The notes under the pieces: generated by a model
The model's input: the letters and a program-made list of their open reading frames with translations, nothing else
What the model was told of the DNA's origin: nothing
Databases searched by the model: none
Shown here: in pieces, positions 16,418 through 24,824 of the stretch
Position numbering within the stretch: position 1 is the first letter of the stretch
Layout of the letters: every line of letters starts with the position of its first letter
Assembly (NCBI GenBank): GCA_002307065.1
Contig: DBTN01000036.1
Location: 1-34,115, forward strand
Length of the DNA stretch: 34,115 nucleotides
Direction: 5' to 3'
DNA from: Akkermansiaceae bacterium UBA1315
GTDB lineage: Bacteria; Verrucomicrobiota; Verrucomicrobiia; Verrucomicrobiales; Akkermansiaceae
Program-made: the position numbers and the translations under genes

Positions 16418-17716
16418 ATGAAAACCCAAAACCTCCTCCGTCCGGCTGCTGTTGCGATCATCGCCCTCTGCAGCGCCGTTTTCGCCCTCTCTTCTTCCGC
16501 GGAAGAACCGGTTCTCCTTCCCGCCGTGGAAGCCACGCCACGCGGCGGACTTCCCAACGTTTTCGCGAAGCTCCAAGCCGGTGGAGAAGTGAAAATCGGC
16601 TACCTGGGCGGCAGCATCACCGCGGCTCCCGGATGGCGCGTAAAATCACTGGCCTGGTTCCAAGAGCAATATCCCAACGCCAAAGTTTCCGAAATCAACG
16701 CGGCGATCGGCGGAACCGGATCCGACCTCGGCGTCTTCCGTGCCAATCAAGATGTGATCGGGAAACATCCGGATCTGCTTTTCATCGAATTCGCGGTGAA
16801 TGACAGCGGTGGCAATCCGGTGAGAATCCACCAGTGCATGGAAGGCATCGTCCGCCAAACGTGGAAAGCCAATCCCCTCACTGACATCTGTTTCGTCTAC
16901 ACGCTCAGCGAACCGATGCTCAGCGACCTGAGCGCCGGAAAATTCCCACGCGCCGCAGGATCGATGGAAGCGATCGCCGATTACTACGGCATTCCCAGTA
17001 TTCATTTTGGCCTCGATATCGCCAAACGTGTGAACAACGGCACGCTGATTTTCAAAGCAGCCAAGGATCAAGTCAAAGCGAATCAAACCATGGTCTTCTC
17101 CACCGACGGTGTCCATCCGTTGATCGACACCGGTCATGAGCTCTACACGCAAACGCTCATCCGCAACCTGCCGGCGATCTCCCTCGCGGGCAAACCCGGT
17201 CCCCACACCACCGGAAAACCTTTCCGCGAAGATCACTGGGAAAACGCAAAAATCGTACCGGTCACGCAATCGATGCTGAAAGGCAATTGGACAAAGCTCG
17301 ATCCAAACCAGCCGGGCAAAGCGAAAGATTTCCAAGCCCGCTTGCCCGTGCTCTGGAAAACCAACGAACCCGGCGCAAGCCTCGAATTCACCCTCGATGG
17401 CAAGCTTGCCGAAATCTACGACATCATCGGCCCGGACGGTTGCTTGCTGGAGGTGGCCGTCGATGGGAAACCGATCCGAAAATTTCCACGTTTCGACACC
17501 CATTGCAGCTACAGCCGGTTATCCAAAGCCAGTCTCTATTCCGCTGCGGAACCCGGTCGCCATCAGATCAAAGTTTCTCTCACAGACGAAAAACTGGATA
17601 AGCAAAAACTTCTCGGCGGCGAACATGTCGAGAAATTCACCGCGAATCCGGGTAGCTTCCAGGAAAGTAACTGGTATGTTGGATCGCTCCTGATCTTGGG
17701 CGACGTCGTGGAATGA
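16418..17716 (+). CDS. Secreted SGNH-family hydrolase with C-terminal beta domain
   Basis: This 432-residue exported protein has a signal peptide (about 1-28, ending SSAEE). Its SGNH domain (about 57-260) carries block I as GYLGGSITA (61-69, Ser66 nucleophile), a block II Gly in GGTGSDLG (98-105), FAVND (125-129, Asn128) and DGVHP with Asp230 and His233. The C-terminal part (about 280-432), with LEFTLDGKLAEIYDIIGPDG and YVGSLLILG, looks like a beta-rich accessory domain. Such enzymes in Verrucomicrobia often de-esterify polysaccharides, but this substrate is not evident. The start is the ATG at 16418; upstream codons of the open frame lie in the spacer and do not look coding. Leader CCTCC precedes the start in place of a Shine-Dalgarno. 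Confidence 0.82.
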   Translation: MKTQNLLRPAAVAIIALCSAVFALSSSAEEPVLLPAVEATPRGGLPNVFAKLQAGGEVKIGYLGGSITAAPGWRVKSLAWFQEQYPNAKVSEINAAIGGTGSDLGVFRANQDVIGKHPDLLFIEFAVNDSGGNPVRIHQCMEGIVRQTWKANPLTDICFVYTLSEPMLSDLSAGKFPRAAGSMEAIADYYGIPSIHFGLDIAKRVNNGTLIFKAAKDQVKANQTMVFSTDGVHPLIDTGHELYTQTLIRNLPAISLAGKPGPHTTGKPFREDHWENAKIVPVTQSMLKGNWTKLDPNQPGKAKDFQARLPVLWKTNEPGASLEFTLDGKLAEIYDIIGPDGCLLEVAVDGKPIRKFPRFDTHCSYSRLSKASLYSAAEPGRHQIKVSLTDEKLDKQKLLGGEHVEKFTANPGSFQESNWYVGSLLILGDVVE

Positions 17717-17786
17717 CCTTCTTTTCACCTCGGCTCACTTAGAACCGGGCCAGCACCTGCTTTTCAACGCTCCAACCCCACCCACC

Positions 17787-18803
17787 ATGTCTGAAATCAA
17801 AGCCTATGCCGCCACCGCCGCAGGCGCCGCGCTCCAGCCCTATTCCTTCGATCCCGGCGAACTCGGCGGCGACGACGTCGAAATCGACGTTTCCCACTGC
17901 GGCATCTGCCACTCGGATCTCTCGATGCTCGATAATGAATGGGGCATGTCCGGTTTCCCATTTGTCCCGGGCCACGAAGCGATCGGCACGGTGACCGCGC
18001 TTGGAGAAAACACAAAAGGTCTGAAAATCGGTCAGCGCGTTGGCATCGGTTGGTCCGCCTTCAGCTGCTTGAGCTGTCCCCAATGCCTTTCGGGCGATCA
18101 CAATCTCTGTGACCAAACCCAAGGTACGATCGTCGGCCGCCACGGAGGTTTTGCCAATCGTCTCCGCGCCCAATGGCCGTGGGTTCGTCCCTTGCCAGAT
18201 GCGCTCGATCCCGCCAAAGCCGGTCCGCTCCTCTGCGGTGGCATCACGGTTTTCGCACCGTTTTTGATCCATAACATTTCCCCGACCGCTCGTGTCGGCG
18301 TCATCGGCATCGGCGGACTGGGTCATCTCGCGCTTCAATTCGCCAACAAATGGGGCTGCGAAGTCCATGCCTTCACCACCAGCGATAGTAAAGAGGAGGA
18401 AGCGAAAAAACTGGGCGCGCATTTCGTTCACAACACCAAACGCGACGGTGCGCTCAAAAACCTCGCCGGCAGTCTCGACTTGATCATTTCCACCATCAAC
18501 GTCCCGCTCGATATCCCCGGATTGCTCGGAACGCTCGCCCCAAAAGGCCGGATTCATGTCGTTGGCGCGATCCTGGAACCGATGCCCGTTCCGGCGTTCG
18601 GCCTCATTTCGGGTCAGAAATCGATCTCGGGATCTCCCACCGGCAGCCCGTCCGCCATCGATCAAATGCTCGCATTCAGCGCCCGTCACCAGATCGCGCC
18701 GGTCACGGAAAATTTCAAACTCTCGCAAGTAAACGAAGCGCTCGACCATCTCCGCTCTGGAAAAGCCCGCTACCGTATCGTTTTGGAAAACGATCTTGAG
18801 TGA
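17787..18803 (+). CDS. Zinc-dependent alcohol dehydrogenase (cinnamyl/YahK type, NADP-linked)
   Basis: This 338-residue medium-chain dehydrogenase probably reduces aldehydes with NADPH in the cytosol. The catalytic zinc is bound by Cys38 (CGICHSD), His63-Glu64 (PGHEA) and probably Cys150 (LLCGG). The structural zinc site is Cys94, Cys97, Cys100 and Cys108. The Rossmann motif is GIGGLG (174-179). The order and spacing fit the cinnamyl-alcohol-dehydrogenase/YahK subgroup. It starts 70 bases after the SGNH gene and converges on the SDR gene; a weak GC hairpin without a clear T run (18804-18823) separates them. No ACCGGT palindrome was found within it, unlike most of its neighbours, which may hint at later acquisition but could be chance. 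Confidence 0.92.
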   Translation: MSEIKAYAATAAGAALQPYSFDPGELGGDDVEIDVSHCGICHSDLSMLDNEWGMSGFPFVPGHEAIGTVTALGENTKGLKIGQRVGIGWSAFSCLSCPQCLSGDHNLCDQTQGTIVGRHGGFANRLRAQWPWVRPLPDALDPAKAGPLLCGGITVFAPFLIHNISPTARVGVIGIGGLGHLALQFANKWGCEVHAFTTSDSKEEEAKKLGAHFVHNTKRDGALKNLAGSLDLIISTINVPLDIPGLLGTLAPKGRIHVVGAILEPMPVPAFGLISGQKSISGSPTGSPSAIDQMLAFSARHQIAPVTENFKLSQVNEALDHLRSGKARYRIVLENDLE

Positions 18804-18841
18804 TCCGCGCCGGAAGACGCGGACCCCTCGACGGAAAAAGC

Positions 18842-19846
18842 TCAGGAGATCAGCTTCTCACTGATCTCCCACAGCCTTTCCGCGTTGGCCTTGTTCACGG
18901 CGTAGGACATCACGCCTTGCATCGATTTCCCGACGCTTTCGACCGACATCGCCACGGTCTCGTCTCCCGGGATCAGCTCGGCGATCTCGACATCATCGCA
19001 ATAAACTCCTCCCATGCCCTCCAACAGAGGACTGGTCGCACACCAAACTTGTGTCGCCGCGCCTTGGGCGGGAGTTTTGAGTCCGCCTTCCGGATTGATG
19101 ATGGCATTGCCCTGTTCGTCGATCGCCCCCATGCGGATCAGTTCTTCTCTGGGAATGGGCTGATGCTTCGCCAGACCGGTTTCGAGAATTCCGCCGGGGT
19201 GTAGCGAAAAAGCGCGGATGCCCTGGTCCTTGCCGCGCGCATCCAGTTCGACGGCGAAAAGAACGTTCGCCGTTTTCGACTGACCATACGCCAGCCATGG
19301 GTCATACGGCCGATGCAAAAAATTCGGATCGTCGAAGTCCACGGTCGCAAACCGGTGTCCTCGCGACGAGACCGACACCACCCGTGCGCCGCGCGCCTGC
19401 ACCAACGCCGGCCACAGCCGCTGCGTGAGCTGAAAGTGTCCGAGGTGATTGGTGGCAAACTGCAGTTCATTTCCCCGTGCATCTCTCGTCAACGGCGTCG
19501 CCATGATGCCCGCGTTATTGACCAAAAGATGCAGCGGATTTCCCGACGCCAGAAACCGGTCCGCAAACGCATCAATCGAATCCCGAGATAGCAGATCCAT
19601 TTCCTCGATTTCCGCGCCCGGCACGTTTGCCAACGCCTGCGAGGCTCGGGAAAGATCACGAGCCGGCACGATCACACGCGCACCCGCGGAAAGAAACGCT
19701 TTCACCGTTTCCCTACCGATCCCGGAATACCCGCCGGTGACGATGGCGATCTTCCCGGCAAGATCGATGCCTTGAATCACTTCGGTCGCGGTCGAGGCCG
19801 CACCAAAACCGGAATGAATGGGATGCTGAAATGAGGAGTTGTTCAT
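18842..19846 (-). CDS. Short-chain dehydrogenase/reductase (retinol-dehydrogenase-like SDR)
   Basis: This 334-residue NAD(P)-dependent oxidoreductase has TGGYSGIG (37-44, the cofactor loop), NNAGIM (110-115), Ser at 158-161 (SVSS) and Tyr187-x3-Lys191 (YGQSK), the classical catalytic set. The length and the HRPYDPWLAYGQSK region match the RDH/WWOX-like SDRs common in bacteria beside AraC regulators. I placed the start at the ATG 19846; a TTG five codons upstream (19861) is possible but overlaps the divergent spacer. The neighbour on the opposite strand, an AraC-type regulator, is likely its regulator. The substrate is unknown. Confidence 0.9.
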   Translation of the reverse strand: MNNSSFQHPIHSGFGAASTATEVIQGIDLAGKIAIVTGGYSGIGRETVKAFLSAGARVIVPARDLSRASQALANVPGAEIEEMDLLSRDSIDAFADRFLASGNPLHLLVNNAGIMATPLTRDARGNELQFATNHLGHFQLTQRLWPALVQARGARVVSVSSRGHRFATVDFDDPNFLHRPYDPWLAYGQSKTANVLFAVELDARGKDQGIRAFSLHPGGILETGLAKHQPIPREELIRMGAIDEQGNAIINPEGGLKTPAQGAATQVWCATSPLLEGMGGVYCDDVEIAELIPGDETVAMSVESVGKSMQGVMSYAVNKANAERLWEISEKLIS

Positions 19847-19847
19847 A

Positions 19848-19913
19848 AAGTTCGTTTTCAAAGGTGAGAAGACCTTAAGCGAAAAACTCCGAACTTTCTA
19901 TCATTGCAAGTTC
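19848..19913. promoter_or_regulatory. Candidate AraC-type operator: three AAGTTC half-sites
   Basis: The SDR/AraC spacer holds AAGTTC at 19848-19853 and 19908-19913 and its complement GAACTT at 19891-19896. The first and second extend to a perfect 7-base inverted pair (AAGTTCG/CGAACTT). A smaller inverted repeat AAGGT-ACCTT sits between them (19861-19876). Spaced half-sites around a divergent promoter fit AraC regulation; this is inference only. Confidence 0.3.
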
Positions 19914-19940
19914 ACATTTCATGCGCAATCGTTCGGAACC

Positions 19941-20897
19941 ATGCGTGATCCGCTCACTCAGATTCTCCGACTCGCCGAGGCTCGATCCGTTGTTTCAGGT
20001 GAGCTCAAAGCCTCAGGCTCGTGGGCGCTCAAAGTCCCGGCACCCGAACAGATCAAATTCATGGCCGTCGTGAAAGGCGGCTGCTGGCTCCACCGGGAAG
20101 GCAAAAAGAAGCCGACCCGAATCGAGGCGGGAGACGTGATCTTCCACTCCGAACCCCGCTCATTTGTTCTCTACAACGACCCCGATGTGGATCCCGTCGA
20201 CGCCCAAACACTCTACGAAAACCTTGAAACACCGGTGGTCGTTTTGGGCAAGGGCGATGCCTTCCACCTGATCGGCGGCCACGTGAATGTGGACCCGGCG
20301 TTCGCGGAGCACCTCTCCGATCTCTTCCCAAAATGGCTTCATCTCCAAGGGATAAAGCCGGAAGCCAAGACCCTTCGATGGCTGCTGGAACAATTGGTTT
20401 TTGAAAACACCTCCTCGCTCCCCGGGGCTGATAGCGCTGCCGCTCAACTCGCCCAGCTCATGTTCATCCAAGTCCTGCGCAGCCATCTGGGCTCTGCCAA
20501 GCCTTCCGCCCCAGGCCTCTTTCGCATCCTTGGCGACCCCAAACTTGCGCCCGCAGTCCGCCTCATTCACAACCGCCCGGAAGAACCGTGGCAGCTCGAA
20601 GAACTCGCAAAAGCAGCGGGCATGTCCCGCACCACCTTTGCCGTCTATTTCAAATCCGTCGCTGGCATTTCCCCGCTGGCCTATCTTTCCGAATGGCGCA
20701 TGCAGGTCGCCAGGAAAATGCTGCGTCAGGAAAACGTCACCATCGCTATCCTCGCGGAGTCGCTCGGTTACGCCTCGGAAAGTGCGTTCAGTTCCGCATT
20801 CAAACGAGTGACCGGTCTTGCACCGAAACATTACCGAACCTCGACAGGAACTTCACCCGTTTCACAATCGCATCGGGAGTCAGAAATACCGATCTAA
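19941..20897 (+). CDS. AraC-family transcriptional regulator with N-terminal cupin domain
   Basis: This 318-residue DNA-binding protein has an N-terminal cupin sensor (DPLTQILRLAEARSVVSG onward, AGDVIFHSEPRSFVL) and a C-terminal AraC double helix-turn-helix (about 210-310). The last domain includes WQLEELAKAAGMSRTTFAVYF, GISPLAYLSEWRM, and the conserved end SLGYASESAFSSAFKR followed by GLAPKHYR. This cupin type is typical of regulators that sit next to dehydrogenase or reductase genes, and here the SDR gene diverges from it. The ATG at 19941 starts at the conserved N-terminus; the frame stays open for 34 more codons upstream, but that stretch overlaps the spacer and is not family-like. Confidence 0.9.
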   Translation: MRDPLTQILRLAEARSVVSGELKASGSWALKVPAPEQIKFMAVVKGGCWLHREGKKKPTRIEAGDVIFHSEPRSFVLYNDPDVDPVDAQTLYENLETPVVVLGKGDAFHLIGGHVNVDPAFAEHLSDLFPKWLHLQGIKPEAKTLRWLLEQLVFENTSSLPGADSAAAQLAQLMFIQVLRSHLGSAKPSAPGLFRILGDPKLAPAVRLIHNRPEEPWQLEELAKAAGMSRTTFAVYFKSVAGISPLAYLSEWRMQVARKMLRQENVTIAILAESLGYASESAFSSAFKRVTGLAPKHYRTSTGTSPVSQSHRESEIPI

Positions 20898-20921
20898 CAG
20901 AACCGGTTTCTAACCCACCCC

Positions 20922-20957
20922 AAAAAAAACACCGCCTCGAAACCGAAGCGGTGTTTT
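20922..20957. terminator. Bidirectional rho-independent terminator
   Basis: AAAACACCGC (20926-20935) pairs with GCGGTGTTTT (20948-20957), with an A8 run at 20922-20929 that gives U8 on the minus strand and TTTT on the plus strand. It lies between the convergent araC-type and ilvH genes and can end both. Confidence 0.85.
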
Positions 20958-20986
20958 GAGAAAGGGAAACGTCTTAACCGGTCGGA

Positions 20987-21532
20987 TCAAGTCGGCTGTT
21001 CGCCGCGGGCCATGACGACCTTACCGGTTCGCACCGTTTCGATGATTTCGAACTGGGAGAACATGGAAACGGCAGCATCGATCTTCGCAGTGTTTCCGGA
21101 AACGAGAGCGATCATTGAAGTCGGTGTAAGATCCACGGTCTTACCGCCGAAGTGCTCGATGATCTGCAACGCTTGAGTGCGCTGCGAATCGTCTGCCAGG
21201 AATTTCACGAGGATGAGTTCTTTCACCACCGAGTCTTCCGTGTCGTGCTCCGAACAATGGATGACGTCGATGAGCTTGTTCACCTGCATGATGATCTGAT
21301 GCAGACCGCTTGGATCGCCGGAGACGCCGATCGTCATGCGGGAGAAATTGGCATTACGACCTTCGGAAACCACGAGCGAATCAATGTTGAAAGCGCGCCG
21401 GGAGAACACCTGGCAAATCCGCATCAGCACGCCCGGTTCGTTGTTCACGAGAATCGAAAGGGTGTGAGTCGCGCCGCGCACGGCGGCCGGAGGCACAGCG
21501 GGAGTGTCGGTAGTGATGATAGTTTGAGACAC
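20987..21532 (-). CDS. ilvH: IlvH/IlvN: acetolactate synthase small (regulatory) subunit
   Basis: This 181-residue regulatory subunit binds branched-chain amino acids, usually valine, and activates the catalytic subunit IlvB. The ACT domain begins at about residue 22 (HTLSILVNNEPGVLMRICQVFSRR), with NIDSLVVSE and a C-terminal half (ELILVKF, ALVSGN) as in E. coli IlvH. The start is GTG (21530-21532), supported by the alignment of the ACT domain. It lies 112 bases downstream of ilvB on the same strand; the spacer carries an unusual repeat hairpin (21555-21630). A terminator follows the gene. Acetolactate made by the complex feeds valine, leucine and isoleucine synthesis. Confidence 0.95.
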   Translation of the reverse strand: MSQTIITTDTPAVPPAAVRGATHTLSILVNNEPGVLMRICQVFSRRAFNIDSLVVSEGRNANFSRMTIGVSGDPSGLHQIIMQVNKLIDVIHCSEHDTEDSVVKELILVKFLADDSQRTQALQIIEHFGGKTVDLTPTSMIALVSGNTAKIDAAVSMFSQFEIIETVRTGKVVMARGEQPT

Positions 21533-21554
21533 AGAGAAAGTTTTCTAGTTAGAA

Positions 21555-21630
21555 GTTTTCAGTTTTCAGAAAGAAGCGGAGGAAGTTTCAGTGTTCACTC
21601 AGGCATGCCTGAAAACTGAACACTGAAAAC
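21555..21630. repeat. Heptamer repeats forming an intercistronic hairpin between ilvB and ilvH
   Basis: GTTTTCA units occur at 21555-21561 and 21562-21568, and GTTTCA-GTGTTCA at 21585-21597. The inverted units TGAAAAC-TGAACAC-TGAAAAC lie at 21610-21630. The inner arms TTTCAGTGTTCA (21586-21597) and TGAACACTGAAA (21617-21628) pair perfectly around a 14-bp palindrome TCAGGCATGCCTGA (21599-21612). Confidence 0.65.
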
Positions 21631-21644
21631 GAACAAACTTCTGA

Positions 21645-23372
21645 TCACGTGGAACCGATCGGTTTTTCCATTTTCAGCTTCGGCGGCTCGGTGATCATAT
21701 CTTCGAGCGCAGCTCCGGCCGGAATCATCGGGAACACGTTGTCGGTTTTCACACACTCGGCGTGGATGAGAATCGGTCCGTCGTTGTAAGCAAGGGCTTT
21801 TTCGAGCTGCTTGGTGACATCGGCCGGGCGTTTGATGTAAACGGACGGGATGCCGTAGGCGGCGGCGAGTTTGCAGAAATCCGGGTTACCGATGAGATCC
21901 ACACCGGAAGTGCGGTCTTCATAAAACAGCTCCTGCCATTGGCGAACCATGCCGAGGTAATGGTTGTCGAGAACCACGATCTTGATCGGCAGCTTGTGAA
22001 TCTGCGCGGTCGCAAGTTCGAACAAAGTCATTTGGAAACCGCCGTCACCGGAAATCGAGATCACCGTTTTATCCGGGCAAGCGAGTTGCGCGCCGATCGC
22101 CGCGGGGAAACCAAAGCCCATCGTGCCCGCACCACCGGACGAGAGCCAATGGAACGATTCGTGGTTCTTGTAAAACTGCGCGGCCCACATCTGATGCTGG
22201 CCGACGTCGGTCGAAACGATCGCTTTGCCTTCGGTGAGCTGATAGAGCTCATCGATGACTTGCTGCATGCGGAGACCACCCTGCTTTTTGTAGCTAAGCG
22301 GATAACGCTTTTTATAACCGTCGAGCTTCGTGAGCCACTCACCGGTTTCAAGCGGTCCGATCTTTTCGTTGATCTCGGTCAACACGGCCTTCGCGTCGCC
22401 CACGATCATCACGTCCGGCTGGATCATTTTTCCAGCTTCGGCGGGATCGATATCGATGTGGATGATTCTCGCCGTGGAACAGAATTTCGCAGGATTGCCG
22501 ATGATCCGGTCGTCGAAACGGGAACCGATGTTGATCAACAAATCGCACTCGACCATCGCCTTGTTTGCGTAGGCGGTGCCGTGCATGCCGAGCATGCCGA
22601 GCGAAAGCGGGTGGGTTTCCGGGAAAACGCCTTTGCCCAGCAAGGTCGAGGTCACCGGCGCGTTAAGCGTCTCCGCAAGGTAGCGGAGCTCTTGGTCGGC
22701 GCGGGCGATCATCGTGCCTTGGCCGGCGAGAATCACCGGGCGTTTGGCATTCATGATCAACTTCGCCGCTTCTTTCACCGCCGCTTGATCAATCTTGAAC
22801 GCAACTGTCGGATCGTAACCCGGAAGCTGGAACGGCGGATTCATGTCACCGGAAAAGGCGCCGGAAGAAATATCTTTCGGAATATCGATCAAAACCGGTC
22901 CCGGACGACCGGTCGTGGCAATGTGATATGCCTCGCGAGCGATCCGTGGCAGGGAGTTCGTGTTTTTCACGAGGTAGTTGTGCTTCACCACCGGAATCGT
23001 GATGCCGAAAATATCCGCCTCTTGGAAAGCGTCCTTGCCCAGCATCCATGTCACCGTCTGGCCGGAAATCACGATCATCGGGATCGAGTCCATCATGGCC
23101 GTCATCAAACCGGTCACCGTATTTCCAGCACCTGGGCCGGAAGTGACGAGCACCGCCGCCGGACGACCGGTCGCACGGGCATAACCATCGGCCATGTGCA
23201 CGGCACCTTGCTCATGCCGGACGAGGATGAACTTCATCTTCGTCTTGATCGTCTCAAGCGCGTCGAAAATGGGAATGGCCGCTCCACCGGAGTAACCGAA
23301 GATGTACTCGATGCCTAAATCATCGAGGGTTTTGATGAGCGCCTGTGCGCCGTCGAGTTGTTCTTTGCTCAT
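21645..23372 (-). CDS. ilvB: IlvB: acetolactate synthase large (catalytic) subunit
   Basis: This 575-residue ThDP-dependent enzyme condenses two pyruvates, or pyruvate with 2-oxobutyrate, the committed step of branched-chain amino acid synthesis. The N-terminal Pyr domain shows YIFGYSGGAAIPIFD and the catalytic Glu in RHEQGAVHMADGYAR. The central domain follows, and the C-terminal PP domain has GDGGFQMT and a downstream Asn of the ThDP-Mg motif (VVLDNHYLGM). The length is normal. It forms a two-gene unit with ilvH. The gene starts with ATG (23372) after a pyrimidine-rich leader, and about 274 bases separate it from the divergent tonB-like gene. The 5' region shows no clear leader peptide or T-box-like structure on inspection. 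Confidence 0.97.
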   Translation of the reverse strand: MSKEQLDGAQALIKTLDDLGIEYIFGYSGGAAIPIFDALETIKTKMKFILVRHEQGAVHMADGYARATGRPAAVLVTSGPGAGNTVTGLMTAMMDSIPMIVISGQTVTWMLGKDAFQEADIFGITIPVVKHNYLVKNTNSLPRIAREAYHIATTGRPGPVLIDIPKDISSGAFSGDMNPPFQLPGYDPTVAFKIDQAAVKEAAKLIMNAKRPVILAGQGTMIARADQELRYLAETLNAPVTSTLLGKGVFPETHPLSLGMLGMHGTAYANKAMVECDLLINIGSRFDDRIIGNPAKFCSTARIIHIDIDPAEAGKMIQPDVMIVGDAKAVLTEINEKIGPLETGEWLTKLDGYKKRYPLSYKKQGGLRMQQVIDELYQLTEGKAIVSTDVGQHQMWAAQFYKNHESFHWLSSGGAGTMGFGFPAAIGAQLACPDKTVISISGDGGFQMTLFELATAQIHKLPIKIVVLDNHYLGMVRQWQELFYEDRTSGVDLIGNPDFCKLAAAYGIPSVYIKRPADVTKQLEKALAYNDGPILIHAECVKTDNVFPMIPAGAALEDMITEPPKLKMEKPIGST

Positions 23373-23646
23373 AGGAAATGAGAGTTGGAAAGGACAAGAC
23401 AGCCATAACCCGGCGAATGCAAATCAAAAATCGAACATTTTTCATCAAACTCAAGAAATCGGAAAATCAATACCCTAGAAAATGATACTTTTCCCGCCAA
23501 GTTCGACCGTAACCGATCGACACCCTGGAAAACCTGACCGTTTTGCGCACAAACTTGCTTAATCCCGTCCGCGCGACTTTTTATTCGGTGAGAAATTTAC
23601 CGCGTTGCACGGTTGAGCAATCACCGCCAGCTTGGGCGCGTTGGAA

Positions 23647-24822
23647 ATGAAAGGCGAAAGAACGGGCGGAGGCAGAGCAGACGGTCGCTTGTGGGCGATC
23701 GCGCTCGGACTTTCCCTGCTTGGAAATGCGCTCATTGTGCTGGTGACCGGATTTCTCGTTTACCGCTCCTACGAATTTCAAAAAAACCGCCCGATTGCCC
23801 AAGCGCCGAGCGAAAAAACGACGGTGATGATTTTACCTCCGGAAATGGTGCGGCCGGAATCCGCACCAGAACCCGCCGCCGAAACGCCACCGGTTCCGCC
23901 GCCGGCGGCAGCGATGCCACCAGAATTCGCCCGCACTTCGGAAGATCAGCGCGGGAAACGACCCGATCGACCGGCGTTCATGGGCGAACGCGACACCGAG
24001 GCGACCAGCGACCGCACGCCTGACCCGACCGCGCCACCCCTTCCATCCCAAGCGGGAGTGAAACCGCGCGACGCTTCGGATATCGAAACCACCGAAAGCG
24101 ATTACCAAGACGGCACGCTGGAACACGACCAAGCCGCCACGGCCGAAATGGCACCTGCGGAACCGACTCCTCCATCCGTTCCGCCTGCCGAGGCTTCCCC
24201 AGAAACCCAACCGGTCGAAGAAAATCCGGCGCTCGAAGGGACGGACGCACAAAAGACCTTACCCGCAGCTCGGGAAACGGCGCTGGACGGACCGAATCCC
24301 ATCGAGGTTCCTGTCCCCAAAAACCAACCGGAAGAAGCGATCAAACCAACACCGGAAAAACCGCCCGCTCCAAAAAAACCCGCCGTCGCCCAAGAAGAAA
24401 CCCCGCCTCAAAAACCCGCCCAACCGGTCAAATCGAACGAACCCGGCTTTCGCGGCTACCAGCGAAAGACTGCGATCCAAGGCTCCATTTCCCGAACCGG
24501 CCGCAGCTCGCTGGACGTGGTCGATTCACCGCTCGGCCGCTATCAGGCAGCGATCAGCCGCGCCGTCGAAAAAGAGTGGCAGCGAAACTGCGTCCGCCAC
24601 CGGGATTTTATCACCCCCGGATTTTTAACGGTGCGGTTTTTTGTCCAGCCCAGTGGAAAGGTCCGCAGCGTCCAATTCGTCGGCGACATCGAAACCGGTG
24701 AAATCCAAAAAGGATTCACGCTCAATTCCATCCGCGATGCGGAAATCCCCCCCATGCCCGCCGCCGTCCGCCAAGAATTCGAAAACGAATCGCTCGAACT
24801 CATTTTTAATTTCTACTTCTGA
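23647..24822 (+). CDS. TonB/TolA-like energy transducer with long Pro-rich spacer
   Basis: This 391-residue protein has a short cytosolic N-terminus, one transmembrane helix (about 15-38), a long Pro/Glu/Ala-rich periplasmic spacer (about 45-275) and a C-terminal domain (about 300-391) with LTVRFFVQPSGKVRSVQFVG, typical of TonB/TolA C-terminal folds. It would transmit proton-motive force from the ExbB-ExbD complex to outer-membrane receptors, or act in envelope constriction if TolA-like. No TonB-dependent receptor lies in the window. It is the first gene of tonB-exbB-exbD, with 2 bases to the next start. The ATG at 23647 is chosen; a TTG at 23632 is possible. Confidence 0.8.
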   Translation: MKGERTGGGRADGRLWAIALGLSLLGNALIVLVTGFLVYRSYEFQKNRPIAQAPSEKTTVMILPPEMVRPESAPEPAAETPPVPPPAAAMPPEFARTSEDQRGKRPDRPAFMGERDTEATSDRTPDPTAPPLPSQAGVKPRDASDIETTESDYQDGTLEHDQAATAEMAPAEPTPPSVPPAEASPETQPVEENPALEGTDAQKTLPAARETALDGPNPIEVPVPKNQPEEAIKPTPEKPPAPKKPAVAQEETPPQKPAQPVKSNEPGFRGYQRKTAIQGSISRTGRSSLDVVDSPLGRYQAAISRAVEKEWQRNCVRHRDFITPGFLTVRFFVQPSGKVRSVQFVGDIETGEIQKGFTLNSIRDAEIPPMPAAVRQEFENESLELIFNFYF

Positions 24823-24824
24823 CC

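Noticed and set aside
17739..18749. Minus-strand open frame opposite the alcohol dehydrogenase (336 codons)
   Set aside because: Antisense artefact of codon bias; the plus strand has all zinc and Rossmann motifs.
18804..18823. TCCGCG...CGCGGA hairpin between the alcohol dehydrogenase and SDR genes as a terminator
   Set aside because: The stem is only 6 bp and no T run follows on either strand.
21762..23318. Long open frame on the plus strand opposite ilvB (518 codons)
   Set aside because: It is the antisense of a clear IlvB coding region; no recognisable domain, Arg/His-rich composition.
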